Below, in pieces: positions 20,220-30,944 of a stretch of DNA of 64,000 bases (its first letter is position 1; each line of letters begins with the position of its first letter). A program made the position numbers and the translations under genes. Source of the stretch: Gigaspora rosea (taxonomy: Eukaryota > Glomeromycota > Glomeromycetes > Diversisporales > Gigasporaceae). The notes beneath the pieces are model-generated. The model was not told the origin of the DNA, did not search any database, and worked only from the letters and a program-made list of their open reading frames with translations. The stretch lies in contig QKWP01000814.1 in assembly GCA_003550325.1 (NCBI GenBank), forward strand, positions 25,859 through 89,858. Direction: 5' to 3'.

Positions 20220-22211
20220 TCAGCTTATATAATTATTATCTCTAAATTGGCTCCTAGGACGAGAATTATTGCGACTACGAGAACGGTCTCTGTTATTGGA
20301 ATAGCGATCAGAAGAGCGACCATTTCGGTCCCTATTTTGGTTGTTATTTCTGTTCCGGTTATGGTTATTATTATTACGACGAGAATTGGATCCTTGTCGT
20401 TGGTCCTGTTTTCTACTATTGCAATCACGAATAAAATGTCCAGTGCGTCCACAATAATAGCAGATAGGAGGCTCTTTCATTCGAGGGGTTTGGGCACGGT
20501 TGTCAGCATAATTAACAGAAGAGGTAGGTGTGGTCTGTGTCTGGGCTAAATTAATACTAAGCTTAGCAATTTGGTCTGTAAGTTGTTGAATAGCTTGGTC
20601 GGTATTGGTAGTAGGGGTAGTCATTAATTTTCCAGTTTCCCAGCGGAGGGCTACTTCAATAGCATCGGTCAGGGTATTAGGTATAGCAGCTTGAACATTA
20701 ACTGCATACTCAGAACGTAAGCCTTGGATAAAAAGTTGTTTAACAAAATCAGCGGGAAAAACACCGGTTGGGTCCACTTTCGTTTGCAATGTACGAAATC
20801 GGTTGACATATCCATCCACCGTTTCTGTGGGTCCTTGCTTAATTTCGAAAAGTTGTTTTTGCCAAAGGGCCTTTTGCTTAGTAGTATAGAAACGTGTCTT
20901 AAAAAGATGCTGGAAACTTCGGTTCTGGTGGTTGTTATCATTAAAAACATTGGGTACCGGGTTTAAAGCAGTATACCAGTCTAGAGCAACACCTTTAAGG
21001 TACACAGGAGCAAGCTGAAGTTTCCGTTCAGCACTCCATCGGTTGGCAGTAGCGGCTCTTCGAAATTCCTTCAGCCAGTCAGCAGGGTCTTGGGTTCCGT
21101 CACCGTAAAAATCTGCAACAGTAATAAGAGTTTTCTCAGAGCCTTGTCCAAGGGCATTGGCAAGATCAGTTATTGCTTGCGCAGCATCTTGTAAAGCTTG
21201 ATCACCCATTAGGTTTTCTGGTTGGTTAGGAGGTAAGATAGGGTTTAATTCTTCAACAAGAGGTTGTAAATTTATTTCCTCGAATTGTGGAGGAGAGTCA
21301 GCTCTAACAATAGTAGCGTCTTGGTTTTGAATATAATGGTCGAGAGGGTCAATTAAATTTTGGTCGTTAAGAGGAGGAGTATTAAGTAATGGAGGTGTAT
21401 GGCGTGGGGTAACGTTTATATCTAAATTAACAGTTGGGTAATATTCAGTTACAAGAGGAGATGGAGGAACAGTTGTGCGAGCAGGAGAAAAGGTTTGTTG
21501 TAAATAGCGAAAGAGGCGATTTCGTGGAGGAGGAGTAGTTTCTCGAGTATAATGATATGGAATTTCTGAGATAGGTGAAGAAGGAAGTGCAAGGCTTGGA
21601 GGGATTGGTATATAAGTATTAGTGGAAGAACCAACACCAGTATCAGCTAATTGTTCAGGTCCTAAGGTGAATATAGATCTGGGTGGAGAAACGTCAAAAT
21701 TTAATTCAGTTCTTCCTAGTTGATTTTGAAAATCGAATAGAAGGTTTTCAGTCCTTGGTCGAGTTGAAGCAGGTGTAGAAGGTAAGAGGTCCTCAATGTG
21801 AAGGTCAAGTAGAGTAGCTTCAAAATTAAGAGGTAAGGTAGGTGCAAGAGTATAGGGGGTATGTGCAAGGAGTAGACCAGCAATAACTTCTTTTGGGTCT
21901 AATAGGTCGTTGTTATAGCGGCAACTAAAAACAATATCTCGAGCAGCAGCTCTAGCAGTATTATAATCAGTAGCAGCAACTAAAATACAGTAAGAGTCGT
22001 TTGTCTTTTGTGAGTATTGGGTAGCAAAATAATTGTCTCGATACGTTCCCCAGAATCGGCGAAAGGGACGGTATAAATTAGCAACAGGGTAACAGATAGT
22101 ACAGGATAAATCAGGATGGTAGGCTTGCAAAACGTCTACCGCAAGTGAGGAAGGATGACTTGTTTCGTGTACTTCAATTTGTTCTAAGTATAGTTCATAC
22201 GCTCTATTCAT
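20220..22211 (-). CDS. Gypsy Gag polyprotein, 663 aa
   Basis: A long N-terminal proline-rich region (about residues 150-340) precedes a retrotransposon-Gag capsid-like domain (about 370-530; motif DWLKEFRRAATANRWS, then WQKQLFEIKQGPTETVDGYVNRF). A single CCHC zinc knuckle (C584, C587, H592, C597) and an Arg/Asn/Asp-rich basic tail follow. This structural protein would form the particle and package RNA. The start is the first ATG after the PBS. It ends at a TGA after NNYIS. The same frame stays open beyond that TGA up to the nested element, so the stop probably arose by a CGA-to-TGA change. Confidence 0.93.
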   Translation of the reverse strand: MNRAYELYLEQIEVHETSHPSSLAVDVLQAYHPDLSCTICYPVANLYRPFRRFWGTYRDNYFATQYSQKTNDSYCILVAATDYNTARAAARDIVFSCRYNNDLLDPKEVIAGLLLAHTPYTLAPTLPLNFEATLLDLHIEDLLPSTPASTRPRTENLLFDFQNQLGRTELNFDVSPPRSIFTLGPEQLADTGVGSSTNTYIPIPPSLALPSSPISEIPYHYTRETTPPPRNRLFRYLQQTFSPARTTVPPSPLVTEYYPTVNLDINVTPRHTPPLLNTPPLNDQNLIDPLDHYIQNQDATIVRADSPPQFEEINLQPLVEELNPILPPNQPENLMGDQALQDAAQAITDLANALGQGSEKTLITVADFYGDGTQDPADWLKEFRRAATANRWSAERKLQLAPVYLKGVALDWYTALNPVPNVFNDNNHQNRSFQHLFKTRFYTTKQKALWQKQLFEIKQGPTETVDGYVNRFRTLQTKVDPTGVFPADFVKQLFIQGLRSEYAVNVQAAIPNTLTDAIEVALRWETGKLMTTPTTNTDQAIQQLTDQIAKLSINLAQTQTTPTSSVNYADNRAQTPRMKEPPICYYCGRTGHFIRDCNSRKQDQRQGSNSRRNNNNHNRNRNNNQNRDRNGRSSDRYSNNRDRSRSRNNSRPRSQFRDNNYIS

Positions 22212-22498
22212 ATAGAAAAGGCAGTTCCCAAGTCTTAAGGAAACTAATAAAAGAATAATAAAATACCTCCAAAATAAAAGGTTAGTAGTAAGTTGTTAAC
22301 AAAATTTTAATCTCCTAAATATAGTAAATAGTTAGTATCCAACAAAAAGAAAATTCCAAGTAAGTTGTAAGAGAATAATAAGAGTGCAATCAACAGCAAG
22401 AGGGTTAGTAACACCCAAAAAAAATAATTAAATTTCTGCCAAAAGTAATAATAAGATTTCCAAATTCTTTAATAATATTCAATAATTTAAATAGGTTT

Positions 22499-22514
22499 CC
22501 GCCAGAAGGCACCA
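22499..22514 (-). other. Primer binding site
   Basis: Two bases inside the 5' LTR the minus strand reads TGGTGCCTTCTGGCGG. It starts with the TGG that pairs with the CCA end of a tRNA, as expected for a primer binding site. The cognate tRNA was not identified. Confidence 0.7.
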
Positions 22515-22516
22515 AA

Positions 22517-23107
22517 TGTTACAGTACCGGAAGCCTTCTTTAATTCCGATAGAGTAACAATCACACGGCTCCTGAGATCCCTTACTTTGGGCGTGAAGCG
22601 GTGTGCAAGAGGGAAGTATAGTTTCTTTTATGTCTGTAAGAAACTACACACTTCTCTGAGGCAGTTCGGTATAAAACAACAAGAGATAATACACAGTTTA
22701 TTAATTTAACAAGAGGGCTATTCCAAGGTGTCTGTTCCTTAGAAATCCCAAGAGTTTATTAATAATAAGAGAGGAGGATAAATAATATAAAGGTAAAGAT
22801 AAAATACAATGTCTGGATCTGTCTAAAACTAAGGGAAATAAGGTGGGTTTATATATCTATTGAGCTAAGCGTCGCTAAGCGTCGTTAAGCGTCACTAAGC
22901 ATCATTAAGCGTCACTAAGCGTCGTTAAGTGTCGCTAAGCGTCATTAAGCGTTGCTAAGCGTCGTTAAGCGTCGCTAAGCGTCATTGAGTGTCATTGCAC
23001 ATCAATTTCGCATATCACTATTACTAAATACAGTTATTACAAAATTTCCTTATTAAGTTCTAATTTCCAAACTAATTTCTACCAAAATTAAAACCTATTC
23101 TATAACA
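22517..23107 (-). repeat. 5' LTR of the gypsy element
   Basis: 591 bp and colinear with 13517-14127. It carries about 12-13 units of the taagcgtcry array (22864-22993). It should hold the promoter for the element, with a TATA-like stretch near 22855 on the minus strand. The flanking LINE sequence resumes at 23108. Confidence 0.93.
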
Positions 23108-23582
23108 ACAGTTATGGAAACCATACTGTATAAAACTTGCAAACTGGAAATTTTCACAAGATTTGTTACAACAATCTTCTTATTCTATATTACTAAATTT
23201 ACACATATATCTTTATACAACAAAGCTCTATATACCTATAATTGTATATGCGGCCTACTAGACCAATTACATGAGAACAATACAAATACATGCCCACTTC
23301 TTGGGCTAATACTTAGAAAAATAGACATTTGGTCATACAATTAAATCAAATATAGCTATCCTACTAACTCTATTCTCTATATCCAAATCTAGATGAGTTT
23401 TAACTACTTTAGTAGGTTTAGGTTATAGATAATTTAGATAGAATTAAGTTTATCTATACGGTAGTCTGAGTCTTAATTCTTGTATAATAATTTGTAATTC
23501 GAGAAACCTTTTGAGGAATCTCACACATTTTATTAATAAAGATAAAGACAAAATCTCATCTTAACAACAAAAAAAAAATAAA
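23108..23582 (+). mobile_element. 5'-truncated LINE copy, right part
   Basis: It continues the LINE 3' sequence of 13064-13516 and matches 46230-46693: gttatggaaaccatactg, the tctattctc.atatcc block, then ctttat..agtctgagtcttaattcttgta, ending in an A-rich tail. The 16-bp duplication ataaatttatttcaat follows. The reading frame at 23114-23344 is the last codons of the truncated ORF2 region and has no function by itself. Confidence 0.85.
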
Positions 23583-23598
23583 ATAAATTTATTTCAAT

Positions 23599-23720
23599 CT
23601 TAGGATCCTGTAATTGGATTTTAATGATTTTGGTTTTGCTAGAATCCTCTTATTAAGAGGATCATTTTGGTAGTAAAATTATTGAAAGTGGTCAAATAGA
23701 TCAGAAGTTATTAACAATTA
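23599..23720. mobile_element. Right arm of interrupted family-A hairpin element
   Basis: It contains aggatcctgtaattgg, gattttaatgattttgg, and cattttggtagtaaaat, the inverse of the arm at 12485-12661. Together they form the outermost layer of the nested stack. Confidence 0.65.
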
Positions 23721-23731
23721 AAAATTAATAT

Positions 23732-24285
23732 TTACCTTATTTTCCCCAAAATAAGCTACCTTCAAAAATAAGCTACCCCCTTTTGGTCAAAAAACTCCAA
23801 AACAACTTTAACCTGAAAATAAGCTACCTTTACGATTGAAAAAGTCACTACATAGTAAAGTCTAAATTTTACTAAGTTAATCAATTAAAATCGATTAAGT
23901 AAACTATTCAGCAAGTCAAAATACACTTACCATAAAATTTCATAAAAATATTGGAGAACTTTTTATTAAGTGACTTTTGATATTTACGTTTGGCGAAAAA
24001 ATTAAAAATTTTTAAAAAAATAAATTCGTCTAACATAAAAATTAAAAGTTAAATAATAAAAAGTTCTCTGATCTTAATGAAAATTTTAGAGTAAGTGTAT
24101 TTTGATCTTTTAAACAAGATTACTTAATCAATTTTAATCGATTTATATAGTAAAATTTAGACTTTACTATGTAGCAACTTTCTGCGATCGGTCAAAAATC
24201 GATTTTACCCGAAAATAAGCTACCCTGATTTTTTGTATAACCTTTTGCCCAAAAAAGGTAGCTTATTTTCAGTAAAATATGGTAA
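23732..24285. mobile_element. 554-bp palindromic MITE, family C
   Basis: The outer inverted repeats contain aaaataagctacc (left 23732-23760, inverted at 24257-24285). Inner arms carry ctacatagtaaagtctaaa and, inverted, tttagactttactatgtag. The inner palindrome recurs at 62025-62395 with different flanks. It lies between two family-A arms. No ORF is present. Confidence 0.7.
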
Positions 24286-24286
24286 T

Positions 24287-24605
24287 TGTTAATAACTTTT
24301 GATCTATTGGGCCAATTTCAATTATTTTACTACCAAAATGCTCCTCTTAATGAAAGGATTCTAGCAAGCCCAAAATTATTAAAATTCAATTACAAAATTC
24401 TAAGAATAAAATAAATTTGTATTACCATAAATAGGTTATAATTATTTAATAAATTATAGAACTTTTATAGTAATACGAATCTATTCTGATCACAGGATCC
24501 TGTGATTAGATTTTAACAATTTTGAGCTTACTAGAATCCTCCCATTAGAAGGATCATTTTGGTAGTTGAATCATTTTGGTCCAGTAGATCAAAAGTTATT
24601 AATTA
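24287..24605. mobile_element. ~319-bp complete family-A hairpin element
   Basis: Both arms are present and uninterrupted: ttaataacttttgatct at the left is inverted as gatcaaaagttattaa at the right. Internal arms contain ttactaccaaaatg and cattttggtag. It serves as the reference for the interrupted copy at 12485/23720. Confidence 0.7.
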
Positions 24606-24723
24606 TTAAATATTATTAATAAATCTATAATTTTGGTTAAAAATAATTTTGCAACATTGGCCAGAATTATAAAATTTTGGCTGGAATTACACCAGATACT
24701 TCAACTGACCCACCCACTAAGAG

Positions 24724-25569
24724 TGTCCAGAATTATGATCCAGCATAATATTCGTATAATTGCGCATAAAATATGTGATTTCGCATAATTTAAAGTAGCT
24801 TGTATAATCTCGCATAATTTATCCTTTCTCTCATATAAAAGAATTTCTATTGGTCAATTGTTGTTCTCATTACACATATTAAATTACAGAGGGTATTATC
24901 AAGTCAACCTATATTATACTCTAACACTGGCTAATCCGAGTAGGATCATATGAATAATGCTGGCTCAACTATCATAGTATCTACACTTTAAAATTAATAG
25001 ATCTGAATATAGGGAATTACAAATCAGTATGATTTTATTAAACCGTGCCATCACTCCCTAAAAAACCCGGCTATAATTAATCATAATTTCTGGCAGATAT
25101 AACCCTAAATTCTATGAGGTGTAATAATTAAGCAAACTCTATGGTAAGGTTTGATAAAATCATACTAAAATCACATACTGATAATAACTTCTCGAATATA
25201 GTAACAGTTATTTATTATACACACTATTGGTTGTACAATGTAAATTGCAGATAATTTTAGTACATACCATGGGCAAAATTAGAACATAAAAAATTTTCTA
25301 GTAAAATTTCGTGCTTTTAGATTAGTGATGAAATCTTGTAATAAAGTTAGAGTTCGAAAATATTATTTATATGATATAATAAAATTTTATAACACGTAAA
25401 AACAGTTTCATAGACAGTTAAAAATTTGTCTTGTATTACAGAAGATCTTGAAATTTGGTTGGCCAGCAAATTTTTTTTTAACCTTAATCCTGGGTCCGCA
25501 TAATTCACATAATTTGCAATTTATCGAATGCATAATTTGGCATTTACCAGATCATAATCCTGAACATCC
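24724..25569. mobile_element. Inverted-repeat element with cgcataatt words, family D
   Basis: The left end tgtccagaattatgatc is matched inverted by gatcataatcctgaaca at the right. Words such as cgcataattt recur four or five times near the left end and twice near the right. A partial relative of the right end lies at 34036-34080. The middle is gene-free. Confidence 0.6.
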
Positions 25570-25619
25570 TACCACCCACCTACCCAGAAATCAGCTGATT
25601 TCTAGAAGCTTTTTTATTT

Positions 25620-25800
25620 AGGTCTAGATAGTATTTTTTTACATTTTTTGTTATATATTTTTTTTATTTATTGTATTTCTTTTATTCTTTTGAACTCAGT
25701 ATATCCTATCTGGTAACTTAGATAAAAAAAATCTAAAAGAGCCAGTTTTTAACAAAGCTAACAAAGTCTTCCAATTTATCAAAATCAATATGGTGGATCA
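25620..25800 (+). repeat. Diverged family-R retroposon tail
   Basis: The T-rich block followed by ggtaacttagataaa..aatctaaaagagcc and ttaacaaagctaacaaagtc parallels 47010-47160 (gctaggtaaagaagattaagg, then gacaaagctagcaagagc). No coding sequence is visible. Confidence 0.45.
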
Positions 25801-25880
25801 TATTTGGGTATAGTTTGATGTAGTTAAATAATACCAAGTCCATAACTTCTAAATTAATTTTGTACTAGTATAATTATATA

Positions 25881-26573
25881 AGGACCCCGGACATCTCTGA
25901 TATATGTCATATTTTTTTTTAGTAAATTGCAGAAAATTTGGTCTGAGGTTCAAATTTAAGTTTTAGCAAATTGAGGTTAATTTTAAAAAAGGTTATATAA
26001 AGCATTCTGGCAAATTACAGCAATTTATACATGTTATATTTTATTTTTAGCAAATTCCTTGCAAGAATCATATCCAAAAATAAGCTATCTCATTTTTTTG
26101 TACTACTATAGTTTTTAAAAATTTAAGAGAAGATGCTTAATTTTGGATTTTTTGCCAAAATTAAGCATCTTCTCTTAAATTTTCAAAAAATATAAAATTA
26201 AATATGCCGGAATAATGTACTTTTATGTGCTGAACAAGTTTCTTATACCACAATATTAAAATCAATTAGTAAAATTTGGAGAATTATAATATTTTATATA
26301 ATTTTATTAATAAAAATACTAAAAAATTCTCTGATTCTTCAAATTTTACTAATTGATTCTAATATTGTGCTCTAAGAAAATTTGTTTAGCACTCAAAAAT
26401 ATATATATTATTTGATCTATAAAAATAGATGTGATAATTTAGTTTTTAGCAAATTACTAAAAATTTATATGTAATAATTGAATTTTCAGCAAATTTACTT
26501 AATTTTAGAAGTAGCCAAAACTTCCAAATTTATGCAAACCATTTATGACCTATATTAGAGATGTCCGGGTCCT
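25881..26573. mobile_element. 693-bp palindromic MITE, family E
   Basis: The ends are inverted: aggaccccggacatctctga and its near complement tagagatgtccgggtcct. Inside is a strong hairpin at 26117-26183, with 27-base arms around ttaagagaagatgcttaatt and a short loop. A second palindrome spans 26240-26380. No ORF is present. Confidence 0.75.
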
Positions 26574-27956
26574 GTTATATATTAGTAAATAAAACCTAAT
26601 ATTAGGCACATTGGCAAGACTGTCAAAGAGCTAAAAAAATTACTAGATTACAAGTATTATATATAAAGTACAAATTTAACAAATAATTAATAATATTTTG
26701 TAATCCAGTAATTAAAATTAAATACTTTGTACTACTGTTGACTTTATCAAAACCAATATGCATTGTAGACTAGTTTTTATCAGTTTGAAAAGATATTGGA
26801 TTTGAAAAAATCATGTGCCAAATAAAATAACAATCGGCTAATCAAATCGCAGAATTACTTATATATTTAAAAAAAATCTTGCTTTTTCATAATTAAATAA
26901 AAATACTTAGTATGAATGTACATTCTGAATATCTATTCTAATTAAAACTAGTTTGTACCTATTACTATATACAATTAAATTCTATTTTTTATTTATTTAA
27001 AAAAAATGATATTTATACCAAATTTTCTGAAAGTTTAATGTTTAAAATCACTGTCACAGTTATCAAACATATGGAAATACATAGCAAAAGCAAGTAATGG
27101 ACTATATAAAATATAGTCTAATCTTTGCTTTTGCTGTGAACATCCCCATATAGCACTGTACAACAATTTAATGATCATTAAAATTGCTATACTAAATTAG
27201 TAGTAGCTGCTACAAAAATGTCAACATTAAATTAAACTTCAGAAAGTAGTCTCAAAGTAATCTTTATGCTAATCTGATCTGTAAAACTAATCTAAGTTAA
27301 TTATAAAAGAAAAAATAAAACTAAATTAAGCAGAATCCTGTACAAGAACATGTTTATATACTTAGTAGTATTATTAAAATTTTGAATTTATGAAATAAAT
27401 GATAATTTAAGAAGATGTCCTATATCAAGAATAATGGTACCTTTTATTAAAAATTGTTGATTTGATAGTTTCCTGTTTAAAATCTAGTATCATACCTAGG
27501 GTTAAAGTACAAAAAACTTTTAGGCATATCTAGAAGGGTATACCTTTATGCCCAAAAGGCATGACTTGGAACACTATATTCAATTCTAATCATACTATTA
27601 ATTAAAAAACTTGAAAATAAAAGGAGGATATAATAAAGCCAAATTAAGTATGGTCCTGGATGAGAGCATGTAGTGTATTGTATTAGCTTTGAATAATATG
27701 ATATTCAAAATTAAAAATATAAAATAAAAAAGAAAGAACTTATCATATTTATAATATCCCTATTTAAAATTCTGTACTCTATTTAATTTGTAAAAATAAA
27801 TATCCTCTAACTGCTAGATTGTTTTGGTTGATTATTTTCCAAACAAATTATCTTCACTATTAATTAGATTGTTAATGCAGGCAAAATTTTAGTAGTATAC
27901 CACTAGTGTGCTATTAAATTACTAATATAATTAATAGCAGATTACCAAAAATTTGC
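26574..27956. other. Gene-free AT-rich interval
   Basis: No recognisable gene. A compact hairpin lies at 27087-27136 (arms agcaaaagcaa and ttgcttttgct). The rest is AT-rich with short A/T runs and no clear terminal repeats. Confidence 0.5.
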
Positions 27957-28291
27957 TTGTACTTTCAATCTACTATTATTAATATGCTTTTTTTCAAAAA
28001 AAAAAATTACACAACCCAAACATTATCGGTTTTTACTACTACAATGAAAAAAGTAAAGATAGTAGCATTTTTTCAGAGAAAAATAATATATGATCATTAC
28101 CAAAAAAATCTGACAATTACTCAGAAAAAACTTGTAGAATGGGCCAAAAATACATTCAAGTTATTGAAATCCCTAGATCAAAGTACAATTTTTGATATAT
28201 TAAAAAGAAAAGATGAGTTTAGTAAAATGCCTTCAAGTGATCTTGGAGTTAAAAAATATTGTGTTATAATGTTTTTTGAATTGGATATCAC
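27957..28291 (+). pseudogene. pogo-type transposase remnant, N-terminal part
   Basis: The frame contains a helix-turn-helix-like segment (LTITQKKLVEWAKNTFKLLK, then STIFDILKRKDEF), as in the N-terminal DNA-binding domain of pogo/Tigger transposases and CENP-B. It continues to FFELDI, where the hAT-like element at 28292 begins. Removing that element and one 8-bp duplication joins the frame to DIILANWVLKY at 29664. The upstream Met-rich start is uncertain. Family assignment rests on motif order read by eye. Confidence 0.65.
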
Positions 28292-29655
28292 TAGAGCTGT
28301 TAATCAGTCTGGTCCAGACCGACAGTCCTTTGGTCTGTCCAGGGACCAGGCCAGTTCAGTCCTTTTTAGGATGGACCGAAAGGACTGTCGGTCCTAATAG
28401 TAAGTCAAATAAACTAAAAATTATCTTGATAATACGCATTTTGAAACAACTATAAAATGTTGTTTTTCTTTAGTTTGTTAAACAAGATTAAACCACGTTT
28501 AATGTATAATATGAACGGGCTGTTGTTAATGTTAATAAAAATAAAGAAATTTATTAATACCATTATTTTGGAACACAAGTTTGAAACAAGCTAATGATTA
28601 ATTTAGCTGAGAATTTTTAATAATAAAAATTGTAATTTGTATTCGACTAAAATTAACTATTATCTTGCCTCAAACTTGTGATCCAAACAACACCTATATG
28701 CAAATATAGTATATTGTTCAAGTTTAATCTGCTCAATCCGCATGTAAGTAATAAATATACCATTATTGCCAAATTATAGATTATCAGTTTTTTTCAATAT
28801 CGGTATACATTGATAAGGATTTATGTATAATGTGGATCATCTGGATTTAAAGATTACAACGCCAAAATATCGCATACTAAATTTGGCTAATTTATATTGA
28901 AAATCAAATTTGCATACTTTCTATTAAGCATATTACAGATAATTAATTATTTTTGAAACTTAATAAAAGAAATTATTGTTGTATTGTGATGTTAAGATAG
29001 TAATACTATCATAGTAAATTTAAAAAATTTCATCATAATGAATGGCATAATTTTAATAGCATTCAAACTATGAGTTGAAATAACCAAATACTAGTAGAAT
29101 ACTTTATTTTTTTATATTTTTTTTATTAAATATATTAAGTTTATAAATTTTTAAGTATCTAATCGTTTTGTTGATTACTTTAATTTTTTCATATATTAAA
29201 ACAATTCTTGTCTTGAATCAGTACAAGATTGAACATTTGGCATGCCCAATTATGATTATATTATTGAATCAAATTATCGAATCTTAAGTAGTTAAAAGTG
29301 ACAAAATATCTTTTTAACTATAATGTTCATATTTACGAAGTTAATTAAATGAGTTATTTAGCTATATTAATATTATATTATTTTCTAATCCATAATTTAT
29401 GTATAACTAAAATTATCAAACGTATTAATATCATATATAAGCAAATATTATTAATTTGAAAAGCTTATTGTAATTCTTTATACTGACAAACTTAATTTCA
29501 CCATTATAGCAAAAATGTATTATATTGATCATCGGTCCGTCCGGTCTAGCTCTATTTGGTCCTATTTCGGTCCTAGACCATGTCTGGTCCGGTTTTTTAA
29601 AAGACCGGGCAGTCTTTTAATCGGGACGGACCGGACAAACCGATTAATAGCCCTA
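28292..29655. mobile_element. 1,364-bp non-autonomous hAT-like element splitting a transposase gene
   Basis: The ends are inverted: tagagctgttaatcag and, inverted, tagggctattaatcgg. The flanking duplication is gatatcac (28284-28291) and gatatcat (29656-29663), 8 bp with one mismatch. Subterminal GC-rich hairpins occur at both ends, for example gaccgacagtccttt at 28317 with its complement at 28378, and the ggtccgg-rich block at 29530-29645. No transposase lies inside. The 8-bp duplication and TAG(A/G)GCT terminus fit hAT. Confidence 0.8.
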
Positions 29656-29663
29656 GATATCAT

Positions 29664-30944
29664 TTTGGCAAATTGGGTACTAAAATATGAACATCAGTCT
29701 ATATGTTTAAATAAAAATATGATTAAAGCCAAGAGCAAAAGACTAGCAGAATTAATAAAAATTTCTAACAACGGCCAATCTGAATTTTCAAATAGATGGT
29801 TACAAGCTTTTCAAAAAGACATAATTTTTATTATTTCAGATTGCATGGTGAAAGTGGTTCTGCTAATATTGAAGCCATCAACTTAAATCTTTCTAATATT
29901 AATAATACTAACCAATATTCTCATTGTGATATTTATAACATGGACAAAACAGGTTTGTTTTATACTATGGCTCCTAATTACATAATTGCATCTCATTAAA
30001 TTGAAGGATCAAAAAAAGACTGTGCAAGAATTATAATTGCATTTATAGCCAATGCAAATAGTATCTACAAACTTCAATACTTTATTATTGGACATGCCAA
30101 AAAACCTAGATATTTTAAAAAAAAACAGGAGAGCAACTTGGATTCTATTATTGGATTAATAAAAAAGCATAGATAACTGCTATGTTTTTTCAGAAATGGA
30201 CAAAAAAATTAGATATAAAAATAAGAGAATTAAATGTATATATTACTGGTCTCACTTTGACTAACATGAAAGTAATCATGTTGCTTCCATATATAATATT
30301 CAAAATTTAGCCAATGGATGCTAGTATTCAAACTTCGATATCATCACCTCCAACTCCAATATACTATTAATTGTGATAAAGCTAGTGAAAAAGATGTATA
30401 TAAAGTTGATCAATTGCAGGTATTAAAAATCATTTAATTGGTTAGTTGGTCTAATAGATTTAAAATCTTCTAATTTGTATTGCTGATTTCAGACTATAAA
30501 GTGGATAAAAATTGCCTAGAAGAAAGTATCTGCTACAACTACTAGGAATAGTTGGTTCTGTACTAAAATTTTAACTCTATATAATGAAATTAGTGTATCT
30601 GTTACTCCTATACTATTGTTAAAGACACTGATAATATAGAAAAAATTTATCTGTTGATCCAAATGATGAATTAATCATCAAGAAGGTCTAGCAACAAATA
30701 AATATATTGCAAGTTCATAATTCAATACCAATTGGAGACTTGCTAAACCCCAAAGAAAAAAGAGAAATACACCAATAATTTATCAATGAAGACCTGATTC
30801 AGAGTGCTACAGAAATAGAAAAGACTGAGGATAAATTTGTACTGCTACTTTTAACTAAAGAAAAACAATTGAGTATTTTATGTGGCATCTTGAAAATAGA
30901 GATCTTACTTGTTTATAAAAAATAAGTTTTCAAATATTCATTTG
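29664..30944 (+). pseudogene. pogo-type transposase remnant, central part
   Basis: After the hAT-like element the reading resumes with a CENP-B-type second helix-turn-helix (ILANWVLKYEHQSICLNKNM, then KAKSKRLAEL). A frameshift near 29810 is followed by RWLQAFQKRHNF..RLHGESGS. The DDE region has NMDKTGLFYTMAPNYIIAS, with DKTG where DETG is usual, then KKPRYFK and INKKAWITAMFFQKW. The LLLDNAPAH-type second Asp motif is not found and the PMDA motif is degenerate. Multiple stops and frameshifts are present. The element is dead. Confidence 0.7.

Larger units (their letters stand above)
13517..23107 (-). mobile_element. Ty3/gypsy LTR retrotransposon, nearly full length
   Basis: Two direct LTRs begin TGTTACAG and end TATAACA. 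The order on the minus strand is 5' LTR (23107-22517), PBS, gag, protease, a zinc-knuckle ORF, RT/RNase H, integrase, an extra ORF, PPT, 3' LTR (14127-13517). RT before integrase identifies the Ty3/gypsy order. A 4-bp acag (or 5-bp aacag if the LTR ends one base earlier) flanks both sides. It is inserted in a truncated LINE. The internal reading frames are displaced from each other by a TGA pair, a nested 257-bp element and frame changes, so autonomous activity of this copy is doubtful. Confidence 0.95.

Noticed and set aside
20058-20549. 163-codon plus-strand frame opposite Gag
   Set aside because: It lies antisense to the Gag tail and crosses the nested 257-bp element. Its Ile/Val/Arg-rich content reflects the complement of the Arg/Asn/Asp-rich Gag tail.
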